DNA of 64,000 nt from Micropterus salmoides (taxonomy: Eukaryota; Chordata; Actinopteri; Centrarchiformes; Centrarchidae): positions 23,933,890 through 23,997,889 of the forward strand of contig NW_024044348.1 of assembly GCF_014851395.1 (NCBI RefSeq), read 5' to 3'. The position numbers and the translations under genes are program-made. The first letter of the stretch is position 1. Every line of letters begins with the position of its first letter. Below are positions 47,481-58,720 of the stretch, piece by piece. The notes beneath the pieces were generated by a model. It was not told the DNA's origin and made no database searches. It saw only the letters and a list, made by a program, of their open reading frames with translations.

Positions 47481-50400
47481 TCATTTCTGTCTGAGACATT
47501 TGTGTCACAGCATAGGACCATTTACTGCAACAAATGGTTATATACTTTTGTTTGGCAGAATACACTCTGCTCTTGAGGGTGCTCCCCAATCATCCAACAG
47601 GCAGCAACGGATTCAGTGGGGGAGTGCAATAAAACCCTAAAGGGCTACACAGAACAGAATCCAGCAGGCCCATATCAGTGAGATATGGAATATACATAAT
47701 GCACAAGGAAAGAAATGCCATTCCCTATGGTATTAAGCCACTTGAACCGGAGGAGGCTGAGCTAGTTGATGGAGAAATCAATCGCCACAGCCAGTAACAG
47801 CAGTTTGCAGCAGGTAGAAATAAACAGATTAACCACCAGCAGCGGCAGCGGAATAATGATCAAGTATAAGTGAGATGATAAAGACCACCTTTTTGTCTTG
47901 ATTGAATGTGATTGGAAATGTATTTGTGTGTGTGATGGGAGATTATAAATGTCAAATGATGCTGATAAGCTATTGGCATGCACAACTTCAGTTCACTGCC
48001 AGAAGAAACACAATGCTTGTTGTTGTTGACGACCCACCAGGAGTCTAGCAGATTGGTGTTGCAGCAGGGACTGTGATTAATCAGAAAACACCTGCAGTTT
48101 TGCATGGGTAGGAAAAGTTGATTATTCCTTGTGGCCTTTTGCTATTAGGCATTTCCTGCATTCATCCACTAAGGGTTATCTACCCAGATAGCAAGTGGTT
48201 TGATGTGGTGTCTTGTGTGCTGGTCTGTTGTATTGATTACCTTTAAGAAAGCTACTCTCAAAGATTCAAGCAACTCCGTGGTATTGGTGAATCTAAAGCC
48301 CTCTGGTATTTACAATGATGCTTTTTTCAAAGTCTGACAAGTAATAATCTTTAATTCCAGTCTTGGTAATCTATTCACATACAGAGCAAATGTATACATA
48401 GATGTGTTGCATACACTTGCTCATGTGGTGCGTCATACGCAATCCCAAAGAGAGGCTTTATTCTTCTGCAGAGCCAAGATCTGACTTTTTCTGGTCCTTG
48501 TATTCAGTATTCAGCATTCATTGTATTCATTACATGATATTGTATTGAGCCAGTTCATACTATGATTACAGTTATTGAGGAAACCTTAACCCAAACAGTA
48601 ATTAGACTGTATTAGTTGTTTATTAGTTATTTTAAGGGCGTTTAAAATATCAGATAAGATACACCAGAATCATTAACAAATCCTGAAATAGTTGAAGCCT
48701 ATAGTATTGATTGGCTGTATATCATGGTTTTGACACTGTTCCTCATCATTCTTGAGCTTTAAAAAAAACCCCACACAATTGTTTAAACATAACAAAAATT
48801 AATCAGCATGATGCACTGCGGTGTGTTTTAGATTACATTGTTGTGTATACTCTCTATTGAAAGTAATATTCAAACCATCTTATGAATCTAACTACAAAAG
48901 GTACAATTAAAAGCAACGTGTTGACAACCTTTTCTGCAAGGGAAAGAAATAAAGCTATGAGAACACACACACACACACACACACTAATAAAACACACTGT
49001 TTATGAAATAGGGATTCTTCGCCAACTCTCCCATAATTTTTTTTTTCATTTCCTCGTTGACTTGGAGTTTTGGATCCCATGCACTTAGACTCATTTAAGT
49101 TACACAGTGACTGAGTTGGGAAATGCCAGTCTCTTGGTTCTTCAGCAACCCACAAGCTCTTTCACTTATTCATTATTGCATTGATGGGCAAGAGACCAGG
49201 AGTGGAAAGAAAATCAACGTGACAATAGCTGAAAGAGTGACAAGGTCCTACGTTGTCTTATCTAAGGGGAGAGATTTAGAGAGAAGCCTTTTGTTATAGT
49301 CTATCACAAAGTTCTCTTATTTTAGATGCCAACAATGGCTGTTTGATTACGATTAACCATTTACACACTGTTCAAAGGGGTACCTTGAAGCTTTATTCGA
49401 TTTTTTAGGGTGGATTTCATGCTACTGTTAATTATCCGGGATTAAAAAAGAAAAGAAAGTTATGAGTGTCAAAGTCACATAAACTCCTTGGTGAACAGAA
49501 ACGCCCTTGGGTTTCTCTGATCCAGAGAAACTTTTAACTTGGGGTGCAGACTTATTTTCTTCCTGGGCCAAAGCATCTAATTATTTTTTTTGTATATGCA
49601 ATTTTTAAAGGCACAATAGCGGACTGTGAGTCACCACACTGGCTGCAAAAATGCAAAATTGTGGATCATAAGGATCCCAATATTTAATGTCTGACATAAG
49701 GACAGGATATTAGACAATGCAAATCAATCATTGATGCTGATATATTTTCAGCGATGAATAAGTGATGGGCAAAACCTGAGAAGTGATCTGGTTATTACAA
49801 CCACTTCAAATAACTGCCCAATATATGTTTTCACTTTGTTATCAGTGCTTTACATTAAAGTTACTGAGCAATGCTGAGTTGTGTTAGTTTTAAACCAATT
49901 TTCTCATCTAAGAGCCAATTGAGAATGGTGGTGCAGCCTTTAAGTTCAAACTGATTCATAAATATATTCTGTGTGATTCTGAAAAGCGTAAGAGTATTAA
50001 AGGCAGTCTCATATAGTAGTTTACTTTCTAAAGACCAATTACGAACCATTTAACGGGTGCCATATAAGTGAGTATTGATCCGTTACATGCTATTTATGAA
50101 CCAACATCTGTTCATGGTTGTTCTGGTTGCTTGCCATGAAAGCAACTTTTGTCACATTTATAAAATATTGTGCTGTATAAACTTTATACACGTGGCTTTC
50201 ACTTGACTTATTTTTGACTTATGTTTGACTAGATTTAGAAGTCCACCTGATTTTTGAAGCAACATTTCTCACATCACTAAACAGCACTTGCGGTTTCAAC
50301 CCTAACCTTGTCATTTAGACAGTAATTATCATTAATATTTCAATATCATAATTAATTTCAAGAGGGCATGTCAGTTACAGGACACATTTTTAACCATACC

Positions 50401-50705
50401 AAATCATACCAAAATTATTACCAAGCAGAAAAAACTTTAACAAATTTAATTTCAGTTTGCCCAGTGCAAAAGCACTAATTGCCTGGCAATTTTCTAAATG
50501 CTACTACAAAAAACATTCCTGCAGAGGGCCAGGTTTACAGACCCTGAATTAAACACGTCATCTTTAATGACCAACTACTCAAACTAGGGCTTTACTCAAT
50601 TCAGTTTAAATCAATAACCTGTATTACAATGGGGAACAGACATCTAATTGCCCTGCTTTCTGTTTGTAGTAGAAAAATGCAAAAACAATATAAAAGATTA
50701 CAACT

Positions 50706-50732
50706 ATGCATCCATCCATCCATCCATCCATC
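50706..50732. repeat. (CATC)n microsatellite
   Basis: About seven CATC units. Confidence 0.9.
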
Positions 50733-50970
50733 GAGTTTGGCAGCCAGGCATTTAACAACCAAATCCAATTTGAAATTCGCTTTACCTACTGGATACAGAT
50801 TAAAATTACATGTTGAGGCAGAGTTGCTCCACCAAATTAATTTACTTTTTCAGTTGTATACACATGCCCATTCATATATAACCAATACATAACTTGCTTA
50901 ACCATACCCTGAGGTCTTAATTTAGGAAGACGTTTTTTAAAAACATGGTGAAATATTATAATAGAATTAC

Positions 50971-51156
50971 CTTCATCTTTGACCACCAACCAGTCAAACT
51001 GTGGCTCCAGGTCAAAGTCAGAGAATAGGAGATGAATGCGGCTCCCAGGTTCAGAGATAATCAACCACACACAGTTCAGGTTGTTTCCATACTCCTCTGG
51101 GTAGTTCGGGGACAATATAGTCCCAGATGGAGCCGTGAAGTTGAAGAAACATGAGA
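50971..51156 (-). CDS. csmd1: csmd1 exon, CUB4 N-terminal segment
   Basis: 186 bp, phase 1 to 1, acceptor TTTGTAG and donor GTAATT. It encodes FSCFFNFTAPSGTILSPNYP, then EEYGNNLNCVWLII, SEPGSRIHLLF and DFDLEPQFDWLVVKDEG. The first disulfide pair (SCFF, NCVW) and the Glu-Asp calcium-site pattern (LEPQFD) are visible. NFT is a potential N-glycosylation site. SCFFNF in place of the more usual CGG opening is shared with the family at this position. Confidence 0.95.
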
Positions 51157-51851
51157 CTACAAACAGAAAGTAACAAAGGAATAAAGGTGGGAAGGAAAGA
51201 GGTTAAGGTGTTGGATTATTCGGCAAGAATTCAAACAGAGAGGCAAAGACAGATACATAGATTCAGCACAAGGTACTAAAGAAAAAAAAATGGAAGATAC
51301 ATACAGAAAAACAATTAATTATGACGCCGTATTAGGGCCATTGTAGGTATAAAAAAATAACTCAGAATTCCCGAGATTAAAGTCAATAAAGTTGTGGAAA
51401 AATGTGTGTTTTCCACAAGAGCTCAGTGCAGACATAAGAGGAGAGGTGGAGCTTTCAGACAGGCAGATATACTGTATACGACTGGGACTGCAACAAAGCC
51501 ATTTGAGTAACATCTTAGTCAATTATAATATCAATGTCCGCAATTCTTCCCCAATTTTGATTTTGATCTTCGAAGAGAAGGAAGACTCTTATCAACATCT
51601 GCATATCCAGCATTTAATGGAGTACTGAGCCTTCAATCATCTCAACATCTGAGAAATTGTGATTAATCTCAGAGAATATCTGTTTTTTTCTCATAAATGT
51701 ATAACACACACAACAGTGGTGTACAACGAAGAATATATGAAACAAAAAAAACAAAAACCTGAGTTTTTTCTCAGAATATTACCCCCCTGACCCGGCTCTA
51801 AACGCAGTAACATAGTCAACACAAATATTTTTTTAAAATATGTGTACTTAC
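51157..51851. other. csmd1 intron between sushi 3 and CUB4
   Basis: 695 bp, nothing recognised. Confidence 0.8.
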
Positions 51852-52034
51852 AGACACAACTGGGTTTATTGCCAGACCACTGGTTGTTGTGCTGGCATGT
51901 GATAGTCCTCTCTCCCACCAGTTCAAAGGCTGACTGGCAAAAGAACGTCAACACATCACCATGCTGAAAGCGATCACCGCTACGGCGCCCAAATGCCGGC
52001 ACTCCGGGATCACCACAGCCTCCTCGTTCAATCT
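51852..52034 (-). CDS. csmd1: csmd1 exon, sushi 3
   Basis: 183 bp, phase 1 to 1, acceptor TGCTCCAG and donor GTAAGT. One complete sushi/CCP module: GGCGDPGVPAFGRRSGDRF, then a second Cys in TFFCQSAF, a third in TITCQ, the conserved Trp in NNQWSGNKPSC, and the fourth Cys. All four sushi cysteines and the Trp are present. The upstream linker EIER joins it to CUB3. NNQWSGNKPSC is one of the motifs that favours CSMD1 over CSMD2. Confidence 0.95.
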
Positions 52035-53885
52035 CTGGAGCACATAACACAAAGACAGCCATGTTTTTATGCTGATAATTAATGTCAAAATGTGACATGG
52101 TGACATTCGGATGTGGGGTTAAATGCCAAAAATCTGCATACATTGATTTTTAGATAGTCAGTGAGTCAAATCTGAAAAATTTCCTACCTGGTGTTTACGG
52201 TAATGTAGCTATGTTCTTTCTAGTTTGTCACTATACTATGACTTTTTACAACCCTTTTCAAACATTCTCAAGAGCAACTTATTTGGACCATGAAGAAAAA
52301 TGTTAAATAAAAGCACTTGACAAACAGATGTTTTGCCCTGATATTGATGCAGGGGTGAAACATTCATGTTACTCTTAATTGCACAAGCACTGATCACACG
52401 TTGCCCAGTCCCAAGAAGAGCTATCTGCAACTTGTGGACACCGCTCAAAGACATACTCTGTGTAGAGACAGTTATGGTTAGGGTTAAGCTGCGACCTGCA
52501 AACGGACATTTCTCATGCTGTCTAAAGAGAAAGGCTTCTGTCTCGCTGGACTGTCCACTCAGGTGGGGCCAAAGGTGACCCAATAGGAGAGGAGCCATAC
52601 TTATAATTCATGCTACTTTCTCTGGATGACAGCTGGCAGCAGTATCACTACTACTGGCTGTCAACAGGTTGGCATGTGGCAAGAACTGTCAAGTCTTAAA
52701 GGGAGGACTGGCAGCAATGTTAATATGACTGTGTGGAGAAGCAAAAAAAAAAGATTTAGTATCTATTATTTTACAGTGCTGCATTAAGAAATTAAATACA
52801 ACATAGAAGAAATAAATGTTATTGTTTCCCTTCTCACAGCTAATCAGATCAGAGTAATTGTACTTTAATTCAGCGTTAATTGTAAAAGGCAAAACAATAA
52901 GTGGAGTGGCACAAACACACACACACTGATCCATGCATACTCTTGTTAAGAAACCAGCAGGTGGTAAAAATTAAAGATGATGCAACACTGATGTTTGTGA
53001 CACTATATAAAATACGATGCTTCCCATACACGCTGTGGTGAGCACAATTAAGTCTCACACATTAACAGACACTGCAGCATTTATGACTCTGTAGAATTCC
53101 ATTGGGGGGTTGAATAAACCTCTCCTGAGAGTCTGCAGGTCTGCACACTAACATCTCCTTTCTCTGATAGTAAAGATGTAAATTTGGAGACTCGCCAGAT
53201 AAGACAAAAACTTGTCACCCCTGAGAAGATGTGTGTCGTCAACATAATGAATTCATGGCAAGGATGTGAAGAACCATATACCTTCCCTTTGATTGTTTGA
53301 GTAATGAGAAAAGACTGAACACCCACCCACCCACACACACACACACACACTTTCCTCTCACCCAACATGTGGTTTGAGATAAGTTGCGATAATAAGAGAT
53401 AAACGGACATCCTTAAATAAACTATTACTTCTTTTGAGACAGGTCTGAAATAAGGATAATCAACTTTTATTTTTATTTATTAACACAATTAACCTCTTTT
53501 TTACCATGTAACTACATTGCCAACTACTTACCAATGGACAGAAGTCTTTGTGATCGGCATTAGGAATCTGTGCAATGTTGTAACTATTATACTAGGCTAT
53601 GTCATGTAGAACATAACTGTTAATAATTATAGTGTTAAAATGTATACGACTTAGTTAAGAGCCTCAAGTAAACTGGTTTAATGATCTGCTGAAATAGCTG
53701 TTGGTTGAACTGGGTTTTCCTTGAATGTTCTCATAATCACTGTTGTTTTCATGTTTGGATCAGGATTGATTTACAATAGTGATGTTGAGAGTATGTGAAT
53801 TACTTAAGGCAGGAAACTGGAGAAGACCACATTGGCTCCATACCACGTGTCCCCTTTAGGCAAAGGAATATAGTTTCCTATATGT
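52035..53885. other. csmd1 intron between CUB3 and sushi 3, left part
   Basis: 1.85 kb. AC-rich runs at about 52913-52926 and 53322-53350; no exon or element recognised. Confidence 0.75.
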
Positions 53886-53925
53886 AACGTATGTAACCCT
53901 GGTTCCCCGAGAAGGGGAACGAGAC

Positions 53926-54085
53926 ACTGCGTCGGTTACGACACTATGGGAACGCCTCTAGGCGTAGCAGGTCTGAACGTGAATGAAATCACTCCAATCC
54001 TATTGGTTTGTTGCTAGAACGGTAAGGTGTGACGGAATAACCGGAGGAGTATAAAGCACACCTGTACACACTCATCATTAGCTTA
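53926..54085. repeat. DIRS left inverted terminal repeat
   Basis: 160 bp, nearly identical to the reverse complement of 56944-57102. It ends inside at ACACACTCATCATTAGCTT. Beyond the shared part, the outer end is ACGTATGTAACCCTGGTTCC. Confidence 0.92.
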
Positions 54086-54133
54086 AACTATGACGCAGGC
54101 GCTTCAGGCGGGGAGAGAGGTGCGGCGGGCCGG

Positions 54134-54238
54134 CGCAGTGTCTCGTTCCCCTTCTCGGGGAACCAGGGTTACATACGTAACCCGAGACGTTCCCCTTCGA
54201 GGGAACTCAAACTGCGTCGGTTACGACACTATGGGAAC
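54134..54238. repeat. DIRS internal complementary region
   Basis: 54134-54178 is the reverse complement of the left outer end (53887-53931); from 54189 (GTTCCCCTTCGAGGGAACTC) it is the reverse complement of the right outer end. The two join at about CGTAACCCGAGAC. Confidence 0.88.
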
Positions 54239-54309
54239 GAGATACCCACTAAACCGTGCCAAAAACCCCGCCTGCCCCAGTGTGCAATAAAGTGGCACGA
54301 CTAAGAGGA

Positions 54310-54940
54310 GAGCGCACCAGGTGCCGAAGGAAGTTCAAGACTGTAAACCGAATGAATGTGTGCGGCCGCCATGCCTCTGGTAGAATGAGCCCTCACAGCC
54401 ACAGGTGAAGGCAAACCGCGCACCTGATAGGCCAGGGAAATAGTCTGAACAATCCAGTTGCTAATAGTATGTTTGGGTGCAGGGAGCCCAGCCCTGGGGA
54501 CCCAAAATACACTAGCAGTTGGTCAGCCTTCCTCCAACGGGAGGACCTCAGAGTGTAAATACTCAGTGCTCTGACAGGGCAGAGCAGATGAAGTCTCCCG
54601 TCCTTCTCTGTCACATGAGGTGGAGGATGAAATGCCTGCAGCACTGTGGACCCTGCCGCACAAGAAGGCAGATCCCCCACCCTCCTCAGAGAGGTGATAG
54701 CAAGGAGAAAGGCCATCTTGAGGGTCAAGTGCTTAGCCTCAGCTGACTCCAGGGGTTCGAAGGGGGCCTCAGCCAACGCCCCAAGAACCACCGCCAGATC
54801 CCGAGTGGGAACCTTGGACCGAGTCGCAGGTCTCATCCGGGCACCACGGAGGATCCGTGTGGACGGGGCCCTGGAGCTGAGGAGGGTCTCGACTGCTCCA
54901 GCTGTTAGACCCGCCTCTAGGTACTGTGCCACCTCAGGGG
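54310..54940 (-). pseudogene. DIRS tyrosine recombinase, internally deleted
   Basis: Reads SRAPSTRILRGARMRP, VPTRDLAVVLGALAEAPFEP, LLAITSLRRVGDL (first catalytic Arg region), CPVRALSIYTLRSSRWRKAD, and, after a frameshift, VRAHSTRGMAA (the H-x-x-R box). A deletion then skips to VYSLELPSAPG, which still has a candidate catalytic Tyr. The stretch between box II and the Tyr is missing, so it is inactive. Confidence 0.8.
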
Positions 54941-56234
54941 CCAGACCCACAGTCGGCATACGGCGGGGCAAGGGTGAAGAACCCGGCCCTGCGCCTGGGA
55001 CAGCAGGTCTCTCCTCAGAGGGACCTGCCACGGCGGGCCGTCCAGGAGCGACATGATGTCCGAGAACCACACCCGGGTTGGCCAGAACAGGGCTATGAGC
55101 AGTAGGCCGACATTTTCCTGGCGGACCCGCTCCAGAACCCCCGGGAGCAGAGCGACTAAGGGAAAAGTGTACAGACGTAGCCTCGGCCACGAATGTACCA
55201 TGGCGTCCAGACCCAATGGGGCTGGAGGAATGAGAGAAAACCATAGCGGGCAGTGCATAGTCTCTTGAGACGCAAACAGATCCACGTCTATGGAGCCGAA
55301 CTCTCCGCACAAGAGCTCCACCACTTCGAAGTGAAGTCTCCATTCCCCGGGCCTCAGCCAGGTCTGCTCCCTGATTCTGCGTCCCCGGGAGATACATCGC
55401 CCTGAGCAATAGTAACCTCTGCTAGGACCACAGGAGGATCTGACGCGCCAGTCTGTACAGAGGGCGCGAGCGCAGACCGCCCTGGTGATTCAGATAGGCC
55501 ACCATATGGCCTTGGAGATCGGGCAGGAAACTCCTTAGAGCCTGGAACATCGCCAACATCTTGAGACAGTTGATATGCCACTCGGACTGATGCACCTGCC
55601 AGGATCCCCTTGCAAAGCGGCTTCCCTCGGGGAAAAACCCTTGGTCCTAACACTGCAGGGGTCTCATGTGCAGCAGTCCAGATGGTATTACGCTGGACGC
55701 AGCCGCCAGGAGACCCAACACTCGTTGAAAGTGTTTTATAGTGATGGCGTGGCCTAACTTCACCCCTTTCACGGCAGCCAATATGGTGTCGACACGTGCC
55801 GGAGACAACTGTGCCCGCATCGTTGTCGAATCCCATACTACCCCTAGGAATGTAGTCCGTTGGGTGGGCGCCAGCACACTCTTCTTTGCGTTGAGCCTCA
55901 GCCCTAAACGCAGCAGATGAGCCAGAACGACATCTCGATGCCGAACCGCCAACTCTCGAGACTGGGCTAGGATGAGCCAGTCGTCGTTGTTGAAAATCCG
56001 GATGCCCTGGAGCCTCAGCGGGGCCAGTGCTGCATCCATACACTTGGTGAATGTGCAAGGGGAAAGTGCAGCTCGCACCTGCCTGGCCTGCTGCCATGTA
56101 CGCCTTCCCCACGAGCGTAGATGTGGTGCGACATGGCTTGGAGGGTAATGCCAGCTTCTCCAGGGATGACGCAAGTCGAGGGGAGAGATAGCTCGCAAGC
56201 GCATCCTCCACCCGAGGCATCCTCCGCTAACCAC
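54917..56234 (-). pseudogene. DIRS reverse transcriptase/RNase H, frameshifted
   Basis: 56234-55647 reads IRIFNNDDWLILAQSRELAV, then LGLRLNAKKSVLAPTQRTTF, LGVVWDSTTMRAQLSPARVD, typical of DIRS reverse transcriptase (the active-site box is normally Y-x-D-D-W; here NNDDW). Next WHINCLKMLAMFQALRSFLP and NHQGGLRSRPLYRLARQILL (RNase H region), then 55324-54917 with VDLFASQETMHCPLWFSL and LLDGPPWQVPLRRDLLSQ. Frame changes and a stop near 55430 break it. Confidence 0.85.
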
Positions 56235-56538
56235 GGTCCCTAACCCCCATCACATTACTGTAGTTCAGTGATCGGGGTGTGGAAAGCCGTGTAGAGAAGG
56301 GTCTGCCCCATGATTTACTCAGTTCATCATGTAAATCAGGAAAGAATAGCAGAGACCGGCATGAAGGTGGCATGTGGTGCTTAAGAAACCTTTCATCAAG
56401 CTTACCACTAGCCTGTGGTGTCTGCTCCTCCTGTGGCCAGTTGATGTTGAGCTTAGCCACGGCTATAGTCACCACCTCCAGCAGCTCGTCATAGTCGGGC
56501 GCCGCCTGATGACGCTGAGCAAGTCCGCCTCCTCAGAG

Positions 56539-56919
56539 TCAGATTGCTGCAAGACATCCGTGATGTCCCAGATAACGTTGTGAACCCCATGAGTGAAGCT
56601 GCTGGGCCGCCTCAGCGGCCGCAGGGCCTGCACCGCGGGGAGAACACATCCGGCCATCCTCGGAAAAGAGAGCCATGCTGTACCTCAGTACCCGCATGGA
56701 AAGGGCTTCGCAACGGGCGCAGGCAGCCCCCTCGAGAGCTGCCCGAGCGTGCTCCATCCCCAAACATGAGACACACATCTCATGAGAATCTCCATCCGTG
56801 ATGTACCGAGGGCAAGGAAAAACACACCTTCTGTACATCTGGTTGCCGGACATGCTGGTAGACTTCTTCTTCAGGTAAGACACACTGCTTGTAGGACTGG
56901 AGCTTTCTTCAAACAACAT
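56539..56919 (-). pseudogene. DIRS Gag-like ORF1 start
   Basis: Begins MLFEESSSPTSSVSYLKKKS just inside the right terminal repeat. FPCPRYITDGDSHEMCVSCL with GMEHARAALEGAACARC resembles the Cys-rich N-terminal part of fish DIRS ORF1. The rest of Gag is shortened between here and the RT start near 56234. Confidence 0.65.
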
Positions 56920-56943
56920 ACAGAGCGCCTGCTGAATAGAAAA

Positions 56944-57102
56944 AAGCTAATGATGAGTGTGTACAGGTGTGCTTTATACTCCTCTGGTTATTCCATCACA
57001 CCTTATCGTTCTAGCAACAAACCAATAGGATTGGAGTGATTTCATTCACGTTCAGACCTGCTACGCCTAGAGGCGTTCCCATAGTGTCGTAACCGATGCA
57101 GT
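56944..57102. repeat. DIRS right inverted terminal repeat
   Basis: Inverted partner of 53926-54085 with only a few differences. The outer end continues to GAAGGGGAAC at 57124. Confidence 0.92.
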
Positions 57103-58668
57103 TCGAGTTCCCTCGAAGGGGAACTCCTCCTGCTTTGGCTAGTCGACAAAAGACAGGCACCGTCGTTTTAGTTTTAGGCTCAATCCTCTTCTAGCTCAGG
57201 ATTGTTTCTTTTTCTAGATTATTTTGCGCCTCATCTGAAGTCAGCACACAATTTAATTATTTTCTCAACAAGCCTTTGAATGCCTCCATACTAAACTGAA
57301 GAGTGGTTTGTTACTTTGTTTTTGTACTACGTAGTCTCTCAAGTTGTGGCATGCTATTTTTTCTTTCAGGAATAGAAGCCTCCCTGAAAAGGTCAATGTA
57401 GTGAGAGATATTTTATTCGACAAAGCCAACTTGTCAACCAGGATAACTGCAGCTGTAATGACCCTGAGCCAGTGTAGTTCAGCCAGCTTTGAAAGTGGCT
57501 AACATTCTGGAAAGACGAGTGCACTTTGTGCTAACGCGACAAAGATTAGAACAGAGGAAACTACAAACTGTGGCCACAAGGTCTTTGCCCCGATCTCAGC
57601 CCTAAAACAAGACTGCTCTACAGGAGTCACCGGGGACCGTAACTGTATCACCCGCTGCACAGCCGCCTGAACCCTGCACACCACACCAGAAACCAGCAGG
57701 AGCATCTCGTCACTGCCAGCGATTCACAACAGCCGCCTGAACCACTTTTTTGCTGTGATAAGAGTTGATGTTGAATAAAAGAGATCAATTCCCATTTAGA
57801 GAAGTTAAGTGCCCTAGCGTTACGTTAGTGTTTTACCGTTGTGTTTCACCATTAGATCACATACTTCACTTCACTATTGCCAATATGATCAGCCTTATAT
57901 CATTACAATATCTGCCACTCATCTTTTTCATTTGTTTTCTTTCATAATCCTTAATTTAATCATTTATTAGGTATTTAGCTATAAATGAATACCCTAGTTT
58001 AATCAGTAAGAAGCTGTCTGTGTTTTCTTTGAAGGAAAAGACAAAGTCAATCTATCGAAAGAATTAAATTCTTTCTGAAGAGACTGATCAAATGAATAAT
58101 GGAGTTTTAATAAATTTGGTTTAATCTTGCTATAAATAAGGTGGTGCTCCCAGTGATGAGGGTTTATTAAAGTAGTGTTTCTCCTACAACACATTTTCAG
58201 ACAGACGTTGTTTCTCCCCTTGTTCCTTTAGCTGTATCCTTTTATTTCTGTCTGTTCTCCTTTAAATAGTCCATGTCCTTTTCTCCCACTGTGCTCTATT
58301 TTCTTCTTATCGCTCCCGCTCTCTCAATCTGATTCAATACACTGCTTTATTGGCACAAGTGTCACATTAGCAGTACTCCCGAACTGGCCTGCAATCATAT
58401 TCCATTCATTTTGTCACACACTTTTTTTTATGCCTTCTTTTCTTAATGGCAGTGTATCTACCACTCGTCCCTTGCTCCCTCCCTTTACAATTTGACATTC
58501 TACCAGACGTGTATCATCTTGTAACACATGCTCCACCATGCTCCTGGTTTCGCTTTGGGCAAATACATCTCAAGGTGAGCTGTGCGTGTGTGTGTGTTTT
58601 TATGTCTTCTACACTTTTACTATCTGTTGGGATGTAAGTGCGCCCACAAGAATAGTCAAAGAAGTGGC

Positions 58669-58671
<3 letters not shown>

Positions 58672-58710
<39 letters not shown>
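58672..58710. repeat. (GT)n microsatellite
   Basis: About 19 uninterrupted GT units. Confidence 0.97.

Positions 58711-58720
<10 letters not shown>

Larger units (their letters stand above)
46473..50970. other. csmd1 intron inside CUB4, left of exon
   Basis: 4.5 kb. A decayed Tc1-like transposase fragment lies at 47100-47480, (AC)n at 48964-48985 and (CATC)n at 50706-50732. The rest is AT-rich without recognised features. Confidence 0.75.
53886..57124 (-). mobile_element. DIRS-like tyrosine-recombinase retrotransposon, degraded
   Basis: Inverted terminal repeats of about 160 bp (53926-54085 and 56944-57102) share ACGACACTATGGGAACGCCT and AATCACTCCAATCCTATTGG almost exactly. Near the left end an internal complementary region (54134-54238) is the reverse complement of the left outer end joined to that of the right outer end, the structure DIRS elements use for a circular intermediate. 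Order on the minus strand: Gag-like, reverse transcriptase/RNase H, tyrosine recombinase. The copy is about 3.2 kb with deletions and frameshifts; intact DIRS copies are longer (about 5-6 kb). No target duplication, as expected. It is much more GC-rich than its surroundings. Confidence 0.9.

Noticed and set aside
52236..52598. 120-residue minus-strand frame
   Set aside because: No CUB, sushi or transposon pattern; the csmd1 phase chain is complete without it.
54646..55056. 136-residue plus-strand frame in GC-rich DNA
   Set aside because: It is the antisense shadow of the DIRS coding region, whose minus-strand frames match known DIRS protein patterns.
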